The notes under the pieces are model-generated. The model did no database searches. It was not told the DNA's origin and saw nothing but the letters and a program-made list of their open reading frames with translations. DNA of 64,000 bases from JAZKDW01 sp040387375 (GTDB lineage Bacteria > Pseudomonadota > Gammaproteobacteria > Burkholderiales > Burkholderiaceae_D): NCBI GenBank assembly GCA_040387375.1, contig JAZKDW010000017.1, positions 1-64,000 of the forward strand. Reading direction: 5' to 3'. Positions 42,703 through 51,579 of the stretch are shown here, piece by piece; the first letter of the stretch is position 1; every line of letters starts with the position of its first letter. The position numbers and the translations under genes were made by a program.

Positions 42703-44210
42703 GCTGTGGGCGTGGTGTTGTCGGGTGTATGGGTGATGTCCGCCAGGATCTGGTTGCGCGACAGCATCGCACGCGGATACTCAGCCACTTTCCGTCCGCG
42801 GTACATGGTGACGACGATATCCGCCATGCCAACGACTTCCTCGATATCGGTGGACATCATCACGATGCAATACCCTTTGGCGCAAACCTGGCGCATCAAT
42901 TCGTAAATCTCGGCACGGGCGCCGACGTCGACACCGCGGGTCGGTTCGTTCATCAGCAGCACGCCGAAAGGATCGCCGGTCAGCGAACGCGCGACCGCGA
43001 TTTTCTGCTGGTTGCCGCCGCTCAGGTCGCCGGCGTTCGACGGCAGCCGGGCCGGATCGATGGTCACTTGTGCGCAGGCGTCGGCTGCCCGCTGGCTGAT
43101 CGCCTCATGCGACACGATGCCTGCGCTGCTGACGCGATCGAGCTGCGTCGCCAGCAGGTTGATGCGCACCGGCAGCGTCAGGAACACACCTTCGGCGGCG
43201 CGGTCTTCGGAAACGAAACGCAGGTTGGCGGCGATCGCATCGCGCACCGATCCGGGCCGCACGCTGCGACCGTCGGCGACCACCGTGCCGCCGGCGTCAT
43301 ACACCAGGCCCGCCAGCGCCCGCACGGCTTCCGCAGCGCCGGAGCCGATTTGCCCGGACAGACAAACGATCTGGCCGCGCTTCGCATTGAACGTCAGCCC
43401 GTGCACCATGCCTGGCACTGTCAGCCCGTTGACTTCAAGGCCGTTGCGCTCGGAGGCCGGGCCGGGCGCGGGGTACATTTGTCCGAGCGGCCGCCCCAGC
43501 ATCATTTCCACCAGCTGGTCGCGGTCAAGCGCATTCACCGGCAACGTCGCCACTTCGGCGCCATTGCGCAGCACGGTGACGGTATCGCAAATGTCGAATA
43601 CTTCATTCAGCCGATGTGTGATGAAAATCACCGACCGGCCGGATGCGCGCAAGCGGCGCAGCGCGCCGAACACGCGCTCGATTTCACTATCGCTGAGCGT
43701 TGCTGTCGGTTCATCCAGCAGCAGCACACGCGCATCGCGCGCCAGCATTCTGGCGATTTCAACCAGCTGACGCTCGCCCAGCGACAGCCGCCCCGCCAAA
43801 GTGGCCAGCGGCAGGTGGCCGAGGCCGGCCATCTCCAGCGCGTCGGCGGCACGTTTGCGCAACGACGCACGCCGGTGGAAAAACGGCACCTCCTGATGGC
43901 CGAGCCAGATATTGTCGAGCAAGGACAGATGGGCGACGATGCTCAGTTCCTGTGAAACGAACGCGATGCCCCGCGCCTGCGAATCGCGCGAGCTTTTGAA
44001 TTCCTGCGCGGCGCCGTCGACCTGGATCGTGCCGGCATCGGGCCGGTAGATCCCGGTCAGCAGCTTGACCAGCGTGCTTTTGCCGGCGCCGTTTTCGCCG
44101 CACAGGGCGCGGATTTCACCGGGCCCGATCGCAAACGATACGTCCTTTAATGCTGCCACCTGCCCGAAGCGTTTCTGAACGCCCCGGGCTTCGAGAATCG
44201 GAGTAGACAT
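42699..44210 (-). CDS. Sugar-type ABC transporter ATP-binding protein (two nucleotide-binding domains)
   Basis: 503 residues with two fused ATPase domains, as in RbsA/MglA. First: Walker A 'GENGAGKST' (about 38-46), signature 'LSLGERQLVEIARMLA', Walker B 'VLLLDEPTA'. Second: degenerate Walker A 'LSGQIGSGAAEAVRAL', signature 'LSGGNQQKIAVARSL', Walker B 'VLLMNEPTRGVDVGA' with Asp changed to Asn. Start at 44210 (MSTPILEARGVQKRFG), 11 bases from the receptor stop. Powers import with the two permeases encoded downstream. Confidence 0.92.
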   Translation of the reverse strand: MSTPILEARGVQKRFGQVAALKDVSFAIGPGEIRALCGENGAGKSTLVKLLTGIYRPDAGTIQVDGAAQEFKSSRDSQARGIAFVSQELSIVAHLSLLDNIWLGHQEVPFFHRRASLRKRAADALEMAGLGHLPLATLAGRLSLGERQLVEIARMLARDARVLLLDEPTATLSDSEIERVFGALRRLRASGRSVIFITHRLNEVFDICDTVTVLRNGAEVATLPVNALDRDQLVEMMLGRPLGQMYPAPGPASERNGLEVNGLTVPGMVHGLTFNAKRGQIVCLSGQIGSGAAEAVRALAGLVYDAGGTVVADGRSVRPGSVRDAIAANLRFVSEDRAAEGVFLTLPVRINLLATQLDRVSSAGIVSHEAISQRAADACAQVTIDPARLPSNAGDLSGGNQQKIAVARSLTGDPFGVLLMNEPTRGVDVGARAEIYELMRQVCAKGYCIVMMSTDIEEVVGMADIVVTMYRGRKVAEYPRAMLSRNQILADITHTPDNTTPTA

Positions 44211-44221
44211 GCAGCTACGGC

Positions 44222-45205
44222 TTAGTAGGTGCAGGCGGCTGCGAATTCGTCCAGGTTCTGCTTCGTGATGGCCGACATTTTCAGGTAGTTGTTCTTGGCC
44301 AGCGGCTTGCCTTCGAAATGACTGGCCACTGAGGCCACTGCGGCCTTGCCGGTACGCACCGGCATCTGGGTAGCGGTGCTGTACTGCAGACCATTGCGGA
44401 TGTGATCGACGCCGAATTTCATGCAGTTGGAGCTGACCACCACCAGCTGGCCCTTGCCGGTGCCAAGCGGAACGCCAGCCGCTTTGGCGGCCTGGATCAC
44501 GCCATGCGCGACGTTGTCGGCCATGCCGTACACCGCATCGAGACCGCCCTGCGCGGCGTAGCGCGCAAACAGCTGGCCGGCAATGCGCTCGCTGGCGGCG
44601 GTATCCCATTTTGCATCTTCGGTCGCAACGATCTTGATGTGCGGATGCGCAGCGATCGCGGTGCGGAAGCCCTGCAGCCGGCGCGGCGCCACGCCTTCGG
44701 CGAGCGAACCGGTGATCAGCGCAACTTTGGCATCCGGACGCCCCTTCAGCGCCTGGGCCAGCGCTTCGCCAGTCAGGCGGCCCAGTTCCACGTGATCTTC
44801 ACCGATGAAGGACAGGTACAGCTCCTCGTTTCCAAGCGCGATCGGCGAGTTGACCAGGAATACCGGAATGTTCGCCTTTTTTGCCATCGTCAGCGCCGGG
44901 AGGATGCCGCGCTCGCTGACCGGCGTGATTACCAGCGCGTTGTAACCCTGCGCGATCGCATCGCTGATCTGCTGGCTTTGCAGCGCGGCGTCGTATGGGC
45001 TGATCATCACCGTCGCCGTCATTCCCTGCGCGGCACTTTCAGACTGGATCGTCGAGGCCAGCGAGGCAATGAATGGATTGCTGGTCGTGGCGGTCAGGTA
45101 GGCGATACGCTTGCCTTTCACCTGCGCTGTGGCAGAGGGCATCACGACCGTCAGGCAGGCGGCTGCAATGAGGGAAAGTGCTGCGGAATACATTTTGCGT
45201 GTCAT
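44222..45205 (-). CDS. ABC transporter periplasmic substrate-binding protein (RbsB family)
   Basis: 327 residues; signal peptide (about 1-27, ending ATAQV). RbsB-like fold: 'RIAYLTATTSNPFIASLAST', 'ISDAIAQGYNALVITPVSE', 'VALITGSLAEGVAPRRLQGF' and 'GLDAVYGMADNVAHGVIQAA'. CUT2 receptors normally bind sugars, but neighbouring amidase and deacetylase-like genes suggest a nitrogenous ligand. First gene of the minus operon; divergent from the sensor kinase gene across about 250 bases. Confidence 0.92.
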   Translation of the reverse strand: MTRKMYSAALSLIAAACLTVVMPSATAQVKGKRIAYLTATTSNPFIASLASTIQSESAAQGMTATVMISPYDAALQSQQISDAIAQGYNALVITPVSERGILPALTMAKKANIPVFLVNSPIALGNEELYLSFIGEDHVELGRLTGEALAQALKGRPDAKVALITGSLAEGVAPRRLQGFRTAIAAHPHIKIVATEDAKWDTAASERIAGQLFARYAAQGGLDAVYGMADNVAHGVIQAAKAAGVPLGTGKGQLVVVSSNCMKFGVDHIRNGLQYSTATQMPVRTGKAAVASVASHFEGKPLAKNNYLKMSAITKQNLDEFAAACTY

Positions 45206-45458
45206 GAATTTGCTCCTGTTTCTTGTTATAGGGCGCGGAGAGCCGTAGCCGATGTTGTATCTTTGAATACGGAACGATTAGACCATCGGCTAACCGGCAC
45301 GTCTAAAACAATTTTTATTGCCTCAGTCATATGATTTTTGTTTGCGCAGGGTCTTCTCGCAGATTGACATGCCATGGAGCCGGATGGCCGCGTGAAGTCC
45401 AGGCATCATGATGATTTAAGGTAGACTTTCGATACCAAAAATCCCGCAGACCCAAAAG

Positions 45459-46913
45459 ATGCAAGGAACAAGAACGCGCGCTATCTGGATCCTGGCCTGG
45501 TGCATCATCACCGCGCTGGGCGGCGCATGGCTGGCGCGGCTTGAACTGGCGCAGCTGCGCGAGGCGTTCGAAACCGATGCGCGCATCGCGCACCGGCTTC
45601 TCAGCCAGCGTGTGGTGCAGCACGATGCGGTGATGGCGATGCTGATGATACTGCAGCCCGCCGGCGACCCTTCGCAGCCGGAACAGCGCCTGACTTCCGT
45701 ATACCCGCACATCCTGAACGTGCAGCGGCGCGACAGGAATGCGCTCTGGCCGGATGAACAATTGCGCAGCGCCGACGCCCGCTCGCGCCAGCTGAAACAC
45801 GCCGTGCTGACGCAAGTGGATTTTTCAAGCGGGCGTTACCAGATGATGCTCGGCGCCGATCCCGCCAGTTATCTTTTGCAAATCGACATCCGCAGCATGG
45901 TGCCGCGCAGCGAATGGCCGATGGCGCCGGACAGCAGTCCGGTTCGTGTGCTCCTCGAATTTGAAAAGCAGGCCTTCGTCCTGCAGCCGGGCCGCATCGG
46001 CGACGGCGGCTGGCGCTTCGATTTCCGCAAGCAGCTCGCGGCCGGCAGCCAGCCGTTCGAGATGGTCGCCGCGCGCCAGGTGGGCTGGCGTGAATTGCCG
46101 TGGCTGTGGATGGCAGGCTGGGCGCTCGCGGTAGCCGCCGCGCTGGCCGCGCTGAAGGCATTTCAACAGCAGCGCATCGAGCGCCGCCGCGCCGAAGACC
46201 TGCTGCGCTTCGGCCAAGTGGCCCGGCTCAACACCTTGGGTGAACTGGCGGCCGGGATGGCGCATGAGTTGAACCAGCCGCTGACAGCAGTGCTCGCCGG
46301 CACGCAGGCCGCAAGCCGCATGCTGCAGGAAGACGACGCCGACCTGGCGGCGGTGCGCGACGCGATGAACCACGCGGCGGAACAGGCGCGCCGCGCCGCC
46401 GACGTCGTCGGCCGCATGCGCCGCGCAGTGGAACGGCCCGACCTGGCCGACCAGATGCAGAGCGTGAGCATGCAGGATGCGGTGCGCAGCGCGCTGTACC
46501 TGCTCGAGCCCGAGTGCCGGCGCCTGAACGTGACGCCATCGGTCGACCTCTCCGCACCCGCGCTCAGCGTGCTGGCCGAGCCGGTCGCGCTTGAGCAGAT
46601 CATCCATAACCTGCTGAGCAACGCCTTGCAGGCGCTGGCGCAGCAGGACCGTGCGCGCACGCTGGAACTGACCATGCGCGTGGACGCGGGCATGGGCGTG
46701 CTGGACGTGCGCGATAACGGTCCCGGCATCGCGGCCGATGTATTGCCGCGCATGTTCGAGCCGTTTTTCACCACACGCAAGGATGGTCTCGGCCTGGGCC
46801 TCAGCCTGTGCGAGACGCTGGCGACCAACATGGGCGGCACGCTCGCCGCATCCAGTCAGGCGCAACATGGCGCCGTGTTTACCCTCAAACTGCCGCTGGC
46901 AACAACAGCATGA
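45459..46913 (+). CDS. Sensor histidine kinase
   Basis: 484 residues. Membrane helices at about 8-26 and 216-236 enclose a periplasmic sensor of about 190 residues. Kinase core: H-box 'GMAHELNQPLTAVLAG' (His about 269), N-box 'NLLSNALQAL', G1 'DNGPGIAADVLPRMFEPFFT' and G2 'GLGLGLSLCETLA'. Resembles the FixL/DctB/TtrS group. Overlaps its response regulator gene by 4 bases. Divergent from the ABC operon, so it may sense that substrate, though no direct proof. Ribosome-binding site is weak. Confidence 0.88.
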   Translation: MQGTRTRAIWILAWCIITALGGAWLARLELAQLREAFETDARIAHRLLSQRVVQHDAVMAMLMILQPAGDPSQPEQRLTSVYPHILNVQRRDRNALWPDEQLRSADARSRQLKHAVLTQVDFSSGRYQMMLGADPASYLLQIDIRSMVPRSEWPMAPDSSPVRVLLEFEKQAFVLQPGRIGDGGWRFDFRKQLAAGSQPFEMVAARQVGWRELPWLWMAGWALAVAAALAALKAFQQQRIERRRAEDLLRFGQVARLNTLGELAAGMAHELNQPLTAVLAGTQAASRMLQEDDADLAAVRDAMNHAAEQARRAADVVGRMRRAVERPDLADQMQSVSMQDAVRSALYLLEPECRRLNVTPSVDLSAPALSVLAEPVALEQIIHNLLSNALQALAQQDRARTLELTMRVDAGMGVLDVRDNGPGIAADVLPRMFEPFFTTRKDGLGLGLSLCETLATNMGGTLAASSQAQHGAVFTLKLPLATTA

Positions 46914-47542
46914 GCGCCTCTTCCCTGTCCCCCCTGATTCACCTGATCGATGACGACGAAGGCGTGCGCAAAAGCCTGGCGCTGCTGATCGAGACCATCG
47001 GCCTGCGCGTACAACCCTGGTCCGATCCGCAAGCTTTCATGGACGGCTTCGACCGCGTCCATACGATCGGCGCCATCGTGCTCGACGTGCGCATGCCCGG
47101 GATCAGCGGCCTGACCGTGCTCGACATGCTGGTGGCGCAAGGCGTCGATCAGCCGTTCATCATCCTCACCGGCCATGGCACGGTCGACATGTGCCGCCGC
47201 GCCTTCAAGTCCGGCGCCGCCGAATTCCTCGAGAAGCCGGTCAACGCCGACCTGTTGCTGGACGCGGTGCAAAGCGCGGTGCGCGCTCATGTGCGCACAC
47301 GCGAGCGCAATCATGCGGATCGGGAAGCGCGCGAAAGATATGCGCTGCTATCGGAACGCGAGCGTGAAGTGCTCGGCCTGATCGTGTCGGGATTGACCAA
47401 CAAGGAAATCGGCCGCGCGCTGCAATTGTCACCACGCACCGTCGAAACCCACCGCGCCAACCTGTTCGCCAAGCTGCATGCCGACACCCTGGCGCAACTG
47501 ATCCGCCAGTACGCCGAACTGGTCGACGAGCGCGCCGGCTGA
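46910..47542 (+). CDS. Response regulator, FixJ/TtrR-like with LuxR-type HTH
   Basis: 210 residues. Receiver domain with acidic pocket 'LIDDDEGVR' (about 12-20), phosphoacceptor Asp in 'AIVLDVRMPG' (about 59), Thr in 'IILTGHG' and Lys in 'EKPVNAD'. The LuxR-type helix-turn-helix is 'LSEREREVLGLIVSGLTNKE' then 'IGRALQLSPRTVETHRANLF'. The ATG at 46910 overlaps the kinase TGA, so I prefer it to the longer frame. Partner of the kinase. Confidence 0.9.
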   Translation: MSASSLSPLIHLIDDDEGVRKSLALLIETIGLRVQPWSDPQAFMDGFDRVHTIGAIVLDVRMPGISGLTVLDMLVAQGVDQPFIILTGHGTVDMCRRAFKSGAAEFLEKPVNADLLLDAVQSAVRAHVRTRERNHADREARERYALLSEREREVLGLIVSGLTNKEIGRALQLSPRTVETHRANLFAKLHADTLAQLIRQYAELVDERAG

Positions 47543-47673
47543 ACGGATTCAGTACTTATACTGAAGATCGCGGGTAGCCGTACGCATGGCCTCCGGCGCC
47601 ACAAACTTTTACAGTTCTCCTGCAGTCCGATCGAACCTCGATTGAACCCTATATCAACCCCAGGAGAACTCAC

Positions 47674-48165
47674 ATGAAAAAATTATTCAAAACGTCCGCC
47701 CTCGCCCTGTTCGCCGTTGCCTCGTTTGCGCAAGCACAGGCTGTGCGCAGCGAGAAAAACATGTCGCTTGACCTGGCCAACCAGATCGCTGCTGCCGCCG
47801 TAGCCGCCTGCCAGGCAAATGGCTACGCAGTCGGCGTCACGGTGGTCGACCGCGCAGGCACCGTGCGCGCCGTGCAGCGTGCCGATAACGCCGGCCCGCA
47901 CACACTGGCAGCTAGCCAGCAAAAGGCATTTACATCGGCCTCGGCCAAAAACACAACGCAGGCAATCATGGAAGCCGCGCAGAAAAATTCGGCTGCCGCC
48001 AACCTGGTGAACATTCCCGGTTACCTGCTGCTCGGCGGCGGTGTGCCGGTCAAGTCCGGCAATGAAGTGATCGGCGCGGTCGGCATCGGCGGCGCGCCCG
48101 GCGGCCACCTCGATGAACAATGCGCGATGGTTGCGCTCGACAAGGTAAAAGAGCTGTTGAAGTAA
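47674..48165 (+). CDS. GlcG/HbpS-family exported protein
   Basis: 163 residues: signal peptide (about 1-22, ending FAQAQA), then the GlcG/HbpS domain: 'LANQIAAAAVAACQANGYAV', 'VTVVDRAGTVRAVQRADNAG', 'HTLAASQQKAFTSAS' and 'GYLLLGGGVPVKSGNEVIGA' with 'VGIGGAPGG'. Streptomyces HbpS binds haem and interacts with a sensor kinase; most others are of unknown role. CAGGAG precedes the ATG at 47674. Follows a two-component system by 131 bases, a suggestive but unproven link. Confidence 0.88.
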   Translation: MKKLFKTSALALFAVASFAQAQAVRSEKNMSLDLANQIAAAAVAACQANGYAVGVTVVDRAGTVRAVQRADNAGPHTLAASQQKAFTSASAKNTTQAIMEAAQKNSAAANLVNIPGYLLLGGGVPVKSGNEVIGAVGIGGAPGGHLDEQCAMVALDKVKELLK

Positions 48166-48190
48166 TCCATAGGTAACCAGGAGACACACC

Positions 48191-48895
48191 ATGCGGCAGA
48201 TTCGATTTAGCCGGACTTACCGGCAACTTGTGGGCGCGGTATTGTGCGTCCTGTCGTTCACGGCTGCCGCGCAGGTGGGCCCGAGCGCCGCCGAGGTTGC
48301 CGCTTATACCGGCTTGCATGCGGCCGCTTCCAGGGGTGACTTGGTGAAGCTGGAGAAGCTGCTTGCATCGAAGGCCGATGTGAATGCGCGCGACGCCCAT
48401 GGCCGCACCCCGGTCCACGTGGCGGCCTTCGCCAGACAGCCGGAAGTCATCCGCCTGCTGGCCCAGGCCGGCGCGCGGCTCGAGCTGCTGGAAAACGACC
48501 GCTACGATGCCGTCACGATTGCCGCCGTCGCCGACGATGAAAAAACGCTGCGCATGCTGCTGTCGCTGGGCGCCAGCGCGAAGCTGGTGACCAGCCGTTA
48601 TGACGGCACTGCGCTGATTGCCGCCGCCCACCTCGGCCATGACGGCGTTGTCAGGCAATTGATCACTGCGGGCGCGCCGCTGGATCTGGTCAACAACCTG
48701 CACTGGACTGCACTGATCGAAGCTATCGTGCTTGGCAACGGCGGCGCGCGCCATGTGGAAACGCTGCGCGCGCTGGTGGCGGCGGGCGCCAGCACAAAAC
48801 TCAAGGACCGCAACGGCAACACGCCGTTGACGCTGGCGAAAACGCGGGGCTTCATGGACATGGTGAACATACTGGAAGCGGCCGGGGCGAAATAG
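48191..48895 (+). CDS. Ankyrin-repeat exported protein
   Basis: 234 residues with a signal peptide (about 1-30, ending FTAAAQV) and about five ankyrin repeats: 'GLHAAASRGDLVKLEKLLAS', 'VNARDAHGRTPVHVAAFARQ', 'YDAVTIAAVADDEKTLRMLL', 'GTALIAAAHLGHDGVVRQLI' and 'DRNGNTPLTLAKTRGFMDMV'. Ankyrin proteins bind partner proteins. Starts 25 bases after the GlcG-like gene with its own AGGAGA site, so they are co-transcribed and perhaps act together in the periplasm. Confidence 0.88.
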   Translation: MRQIRFSRTYRQLVGAVLCVLSFTAAAQVGPSAAEVAAYTGLHAAASRGDLVKLEKLLASKADVNARDAHGRTPVHVAAFARQPEVIRLLAQAGARLELLENDRYDAVTIAAVADDEKTLRMLLSLGASAKLVTSRYDGTALIAAAHLGHDGVVRQLITAGAPLDLVNNLHWTALIEAIVLGNGGARHVETLRALVAAGASTKLKDRNGNTPLTLAKTRGFMDMVNILEAAGAK

Positions 48896-48917
48896 AGATC
48901 GCGGCGCGCGCCTCAGA

Positions 48918-49778
48918 CTACACGATGGTCGCCGCCGCCTTCATGCCCATCATTTCTCCAAGCACGACTGGACGCACCGGCTTCCAATCGGCATTAAAAT
49001 CGAGCGTCCCTTGCGGAAACAGCATCACCACCGTCGACCCCAGCAGGAAACGGCCCATTTCATCGCCCTTGTTCAGCAGCACCTGCTCTTTATCGTAATG
49101 CCATTCCCGAACCTCCGCGGTGCGCGGCGGGTTGACGATGCCATGCCAGACCGTGGCCATGCTGCCGACGATGGTGGCGCCCACCAGCGTCAATACGAAA
49201 GGTCCGTGTTCACCCTCAAACACACACACCACACGCTCATTGCGCGCAAACAGGTTCGGCACACCGCGCGCGGTGGCGGGGTTCACTGAAAACAGCTCGC
49301 CCGGCACATAGATCATGCGCGTCAGGCGGCCATCGCAAGGCATGTGGATGCGGTGATAATCCCTGGGACTCAGATACAGGGTGGCGAAGCTGCCATCCAC
49401 GAATTGTGCCGCCAGGACGGGATCGCCGCCGACCAGCGCCTGGATCGAATACTGGTGTCCCTTGGCCTGGAAAATCTGGTCATGTCCGATGCTGCCGAAC
49501 TGGCTGATGGCGCCGTCCACCGGGCAGATGAAATGGGCGGGCGCGATCGGGCGCGCACCGGGCCGCAACGCGCGTGTGAAAAATTCATTGAAGCTTGGGT
49601 AGCTGCCAATATCCGGATTGGCCGCCTCCGCCATGTTGACCTTGTATTTGCCGACGAACCAGCGGATCAGGCGCGTGGTGATGCCTCCCGCTTTGGCATT
49701 GGCGACCAGACCCGCAAACAAGGTGAGCGCCAGCTTCGGCAGCAAGTACTGGAACCGGACTGCAAGATGAGTAAACAC
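48918..49778 (-). CDS. psd: Phosphatidylserine decarboxylase
   Basis: About 286 residues. Makes phosphatidylethanolamine from phosphatidylserine at the inner membrane. Shown by 'QYLLPKLALTLFAG' at the start, 'NEFFTRALRPGARPI', 'CPVDGAISQFGSI', 'DYHRIHMPCDGRL' and the self-cleavage motif 'LLGSTVVMLFP' (LGST; Ser becomes the pyruvoyl group of the small subunit). No in-frame ATG fits; I choose the GTG at 49778, as family members begin a few residues before QYLLPK, but a GTG at 49832 is also possible and neither has a good ribosome-binding site. Confidence 0.85.
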   Translation of the reverse strand: MFTHLAVRFQYLLPKLALTLFAGLVANAKAGGITTRLIRWFVGKYKVNMAEAANPDIGSYPSFNEFFTRALRPGARPIAPAHFICPVDGAISQFGSIGHDQIFQAKGHQYSIQALVGGDPVLAAQFVDGSFATLYLSPRDYHRIHMPCDGRLTRMIYVPGELFSVNPATARGVPNLFARNERVVCVFEGEHGPFVLTLVGATIVGSMATVWHGIVNPPRTAEVREWHYDKEQVLLNKGDEMGRFLLGSTVVMLFPQGTLDFNADWKPVRPVVLGEMMGMKAAATIV

Positions 49779-49983
49779 GATAGAGGGATATGGGGAAAAT
49801 AAAACCTCATTGTACCGGTGCTGGCGGAACACTCATGCTGAAGGGCGATAGTTGAGAAAACTGAAATCGGCAAGAATTGAAAGATTGACGCGCCACCTGG
49901 AACGGTTTGCATTTTTCAGGCACTATTTGCCATACCGCATGCAAGAAACCACCGGCTTGGCCGATTGGATATAGGAATCAGCA

Positions 49984-51186
49984 ATGAAAAGAACTGGCGC
50001 AATCCTCGCCCTGCATTTTTTTGCCCTGACCACCGCTTTCGCCCAGACTCCCGCGGCGCCGGTACTAACCGCAAAATCCTGGCTTCTGCTCGACACCACC
50101 AGCGACTATGTGATTGCCGCCCATGAACCAGGCAAGCGTATCGAACCGGCATCGCTGACCAAGTTGATGACAGCCTATCTGGCGTGCGCCGCGGTCGAGA
50201 AACAGAAAATCCGCCTGGACCAGATGGTCGAGGTGTCGAACCGGGCGTGGAAAGTCGATCGTGATGGCTCGAAAATGTTCATCGAGCCGGGCAAGCCAGT
50301 CAGCGTGCAGGACTTGCTGCATGGCCTGATCATCCAGTCGGGTAATGATGCGGCAGTGGCGCTGGCCGAAGCGGTGTCGGGTACGGAAGACACCTTCGTC
50401 GGCGAGATGAACCGCATGGCAAAAGTGATGGGCATGGTAAATACCCGCTTCGCCAATTCGCACGGTTTGCCAAGCCCGGATAATTATTCCACCGCGCGCG
50501 ACCTGTCCATCCTGGCGACCCATGTGGTCCAGGATTATCCCGAGTGCTACAAGATCTATTCCATCAAGACCTTCACCTATAACAAGATTGCCCAGCCAAA
50601 CCGGAACCGGTTGCTGGCGCCGGAAGCCGGTGTTGATGGCATGAAGACCGGACATACGAATGCTTCAGGCTACAGCCTCATCACGTCTGCCACCCGGACT
50701 GGAGAAAGCGGTGAACGGCGGCTGATCGCCATCGTGCTCGGTGCCTCGACCGGCAACGCGCGTGCGCAGGACAGCCAGAAATTGTTGAGCTGGGGTTTCC
50801 GGAACTTTGACACCGTCAAACTGTACGCAGGAGGAAAAGCCGTGTCGATGCCCAAGGTGTGGAGAGGTGTGCAGGAGCAGGTCAAGGTCGGATTCGGCGA
50901 AGACATTGTTGTCACGTTGCCGAAAGGCGCGGCCAGGAAGTTCAAACCCGTGCTTGAACTGAATAACCCGCTGCGCGCGCCGATTGCTGCAGGCAGCAAG
51001 CTGGGGCAGATGAACCTGATGCTCGACAATGTGGTGGTGGCCACAAGACCGATCGTCGCGCTGGAGAAAGTCGATGAAGCCGGTTTTTTTACGCGCAGCT
51101 CGGATAACGCATGGCTCTGGATCTCGCAGAAATTCCAGGGAGAGCAAAAGACAGTGATTGCCACACCGCTGCCGCTGTCGCCCTGA
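49984..51186 (+). CDS. D-alanyl-D-alanine carboxypeptidase (PBP5/6 family)
   Basis: 400 residues; signal peptide (about 1-21, ending TAFAQ). Active-site motifs: 'ASLTK' (SxxK, about 56-60), 'QSGNDAAV' (SxN, about 118-125) and 'KTGHTNASGY' (KTG, about 220). A C-terminal beta-rich domain and a weak amphipathic end follow. Removes the terminal D-Ala of peptidoglycan stem peptides in the periplasm. Standard size for DacA/DacC proteins. Confidence 0.93.
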   Translation: MKRTGAILALHFFALTTAFAQTPAAPVLTAKSWLLLDTTSDYVIAAHEPGKRIEPASLTKLMTAYLACAAVEKQKIRLDQMVEVSNRAWKVDRDGSKMFIEPGKPVSVQDLLHGLIIQSGNDAAVALAEAVSGTEDTFVGEMNRMAKVMGMVNTRFANSHGLPSPDNYSTARDLSILATHVVQDYPECYKIYSIKTFTYNKIAQPNRNRLLAPEAGVDGMKTGHTNASGYSLITSATRTGESGERRLIAIVLGASTGNARAQDSQKLLSWGFRNFDTVKLYAGGKAVSMPKVWRGVQEQVKVGFGEDIVVTLPKGAARKFKPVLELNNPLRAPIAAGSKLGQMNLMLDNVVVATRPIVALEKVDEAGFFTRSSDNAWLWISQKFQGEQKTVIATPLPLSP

Positions 51187-51269
51187 CGGCGCTGGAATTT
51201 AAGCGCAGGAGAAAAAGCGCAAGCATTTATAATGTCGCTCCTGTTTCACCCCAGACGAAAGCGACATAC

Positions 51270-51497
51270 ATGCCATCCTATAAAGAACTCCAGATTCAAA
51301 TTGCAGAATTGCAAAAACTAGCCGAAGAAGTGCGTGTGAATGAACTCGCTACCGTGATTGCCGATATTAAAAACAAGATGGATGAATTTGGCATCACGCC
51401 CGCTGATTTAGGCATAGGCGTAAAAAAGAAAATGATCAGACCAACAGCATCGGAGCCGATTCCGCCTGCCGACGCTGGCGGCACTGCAGCGATGTAA
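51270..51497 (+). CDS. H-NS-like protein lacking the DNA-binding domain
   Basis: 75 residues. The helical N-terminus 'MPSYKELQIQIAELQKLAEE', 'ELATVIADIKNKMDEFGITP' and 'ADLGIG' is the oligomerisation part of Burkholderiales H-NS proteins. Normal members continue about 25-30 residues further with a 'YRxPxTGxTWxGRGxxPxWI' DNA-binding motif; here the chain ends after 'IRPTASEPIPPADAGGTAAM'. The ATG at 51270 is the conserved start. A strong terminator follows directly, so it is expressed as a unit. It could act like H-NST, binding full H-NS and weakening silencing; that is inference. Confidence 0.75.
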   Translation: MPSYKELQIQIAELQKLAEEVRVNELATVIADIKNKMDEFGITPADLGIGVKKKMIRPTASEPIPPADAGGTAAM

Positions 51498-51547
51498 TTG
51501 TTGATCTGATTTGTTTATTCACGCGCCGCTTGATGTCAGCGCGCATC

Positions 51548-51579
51548 CCGTCAGGATTAAGTCCTGACGGATTTTTTTT
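51548..51579 (+). terminator. Rho-independent terminator after the H-NS-like gene
   Basis: Stem CCGTCAGGA / TCCTGACGG (9 bp, loop TTAAG) followed by A and eight T. It begins about 50 bases after the stop codon and overlaps the last codons of the convergent LacI gene, for which it would not work because the T tract lies on the wrong side. Confidence 0.88.

Noticed and set aside
40712..42832. A single 706-codon open frame
   Set aside because: Its upstream half runs antisense-like through the first permease gene in another frame. The true second permease begins at 41737 with an ATGA overlap.
42699..44609. A 636-codon open frame for the ABC ATPase
   Set aside because: The extra N-terminal part lies over the receptor gene in another frame; the ATPase homology begins at MSTPILEARG (44210).
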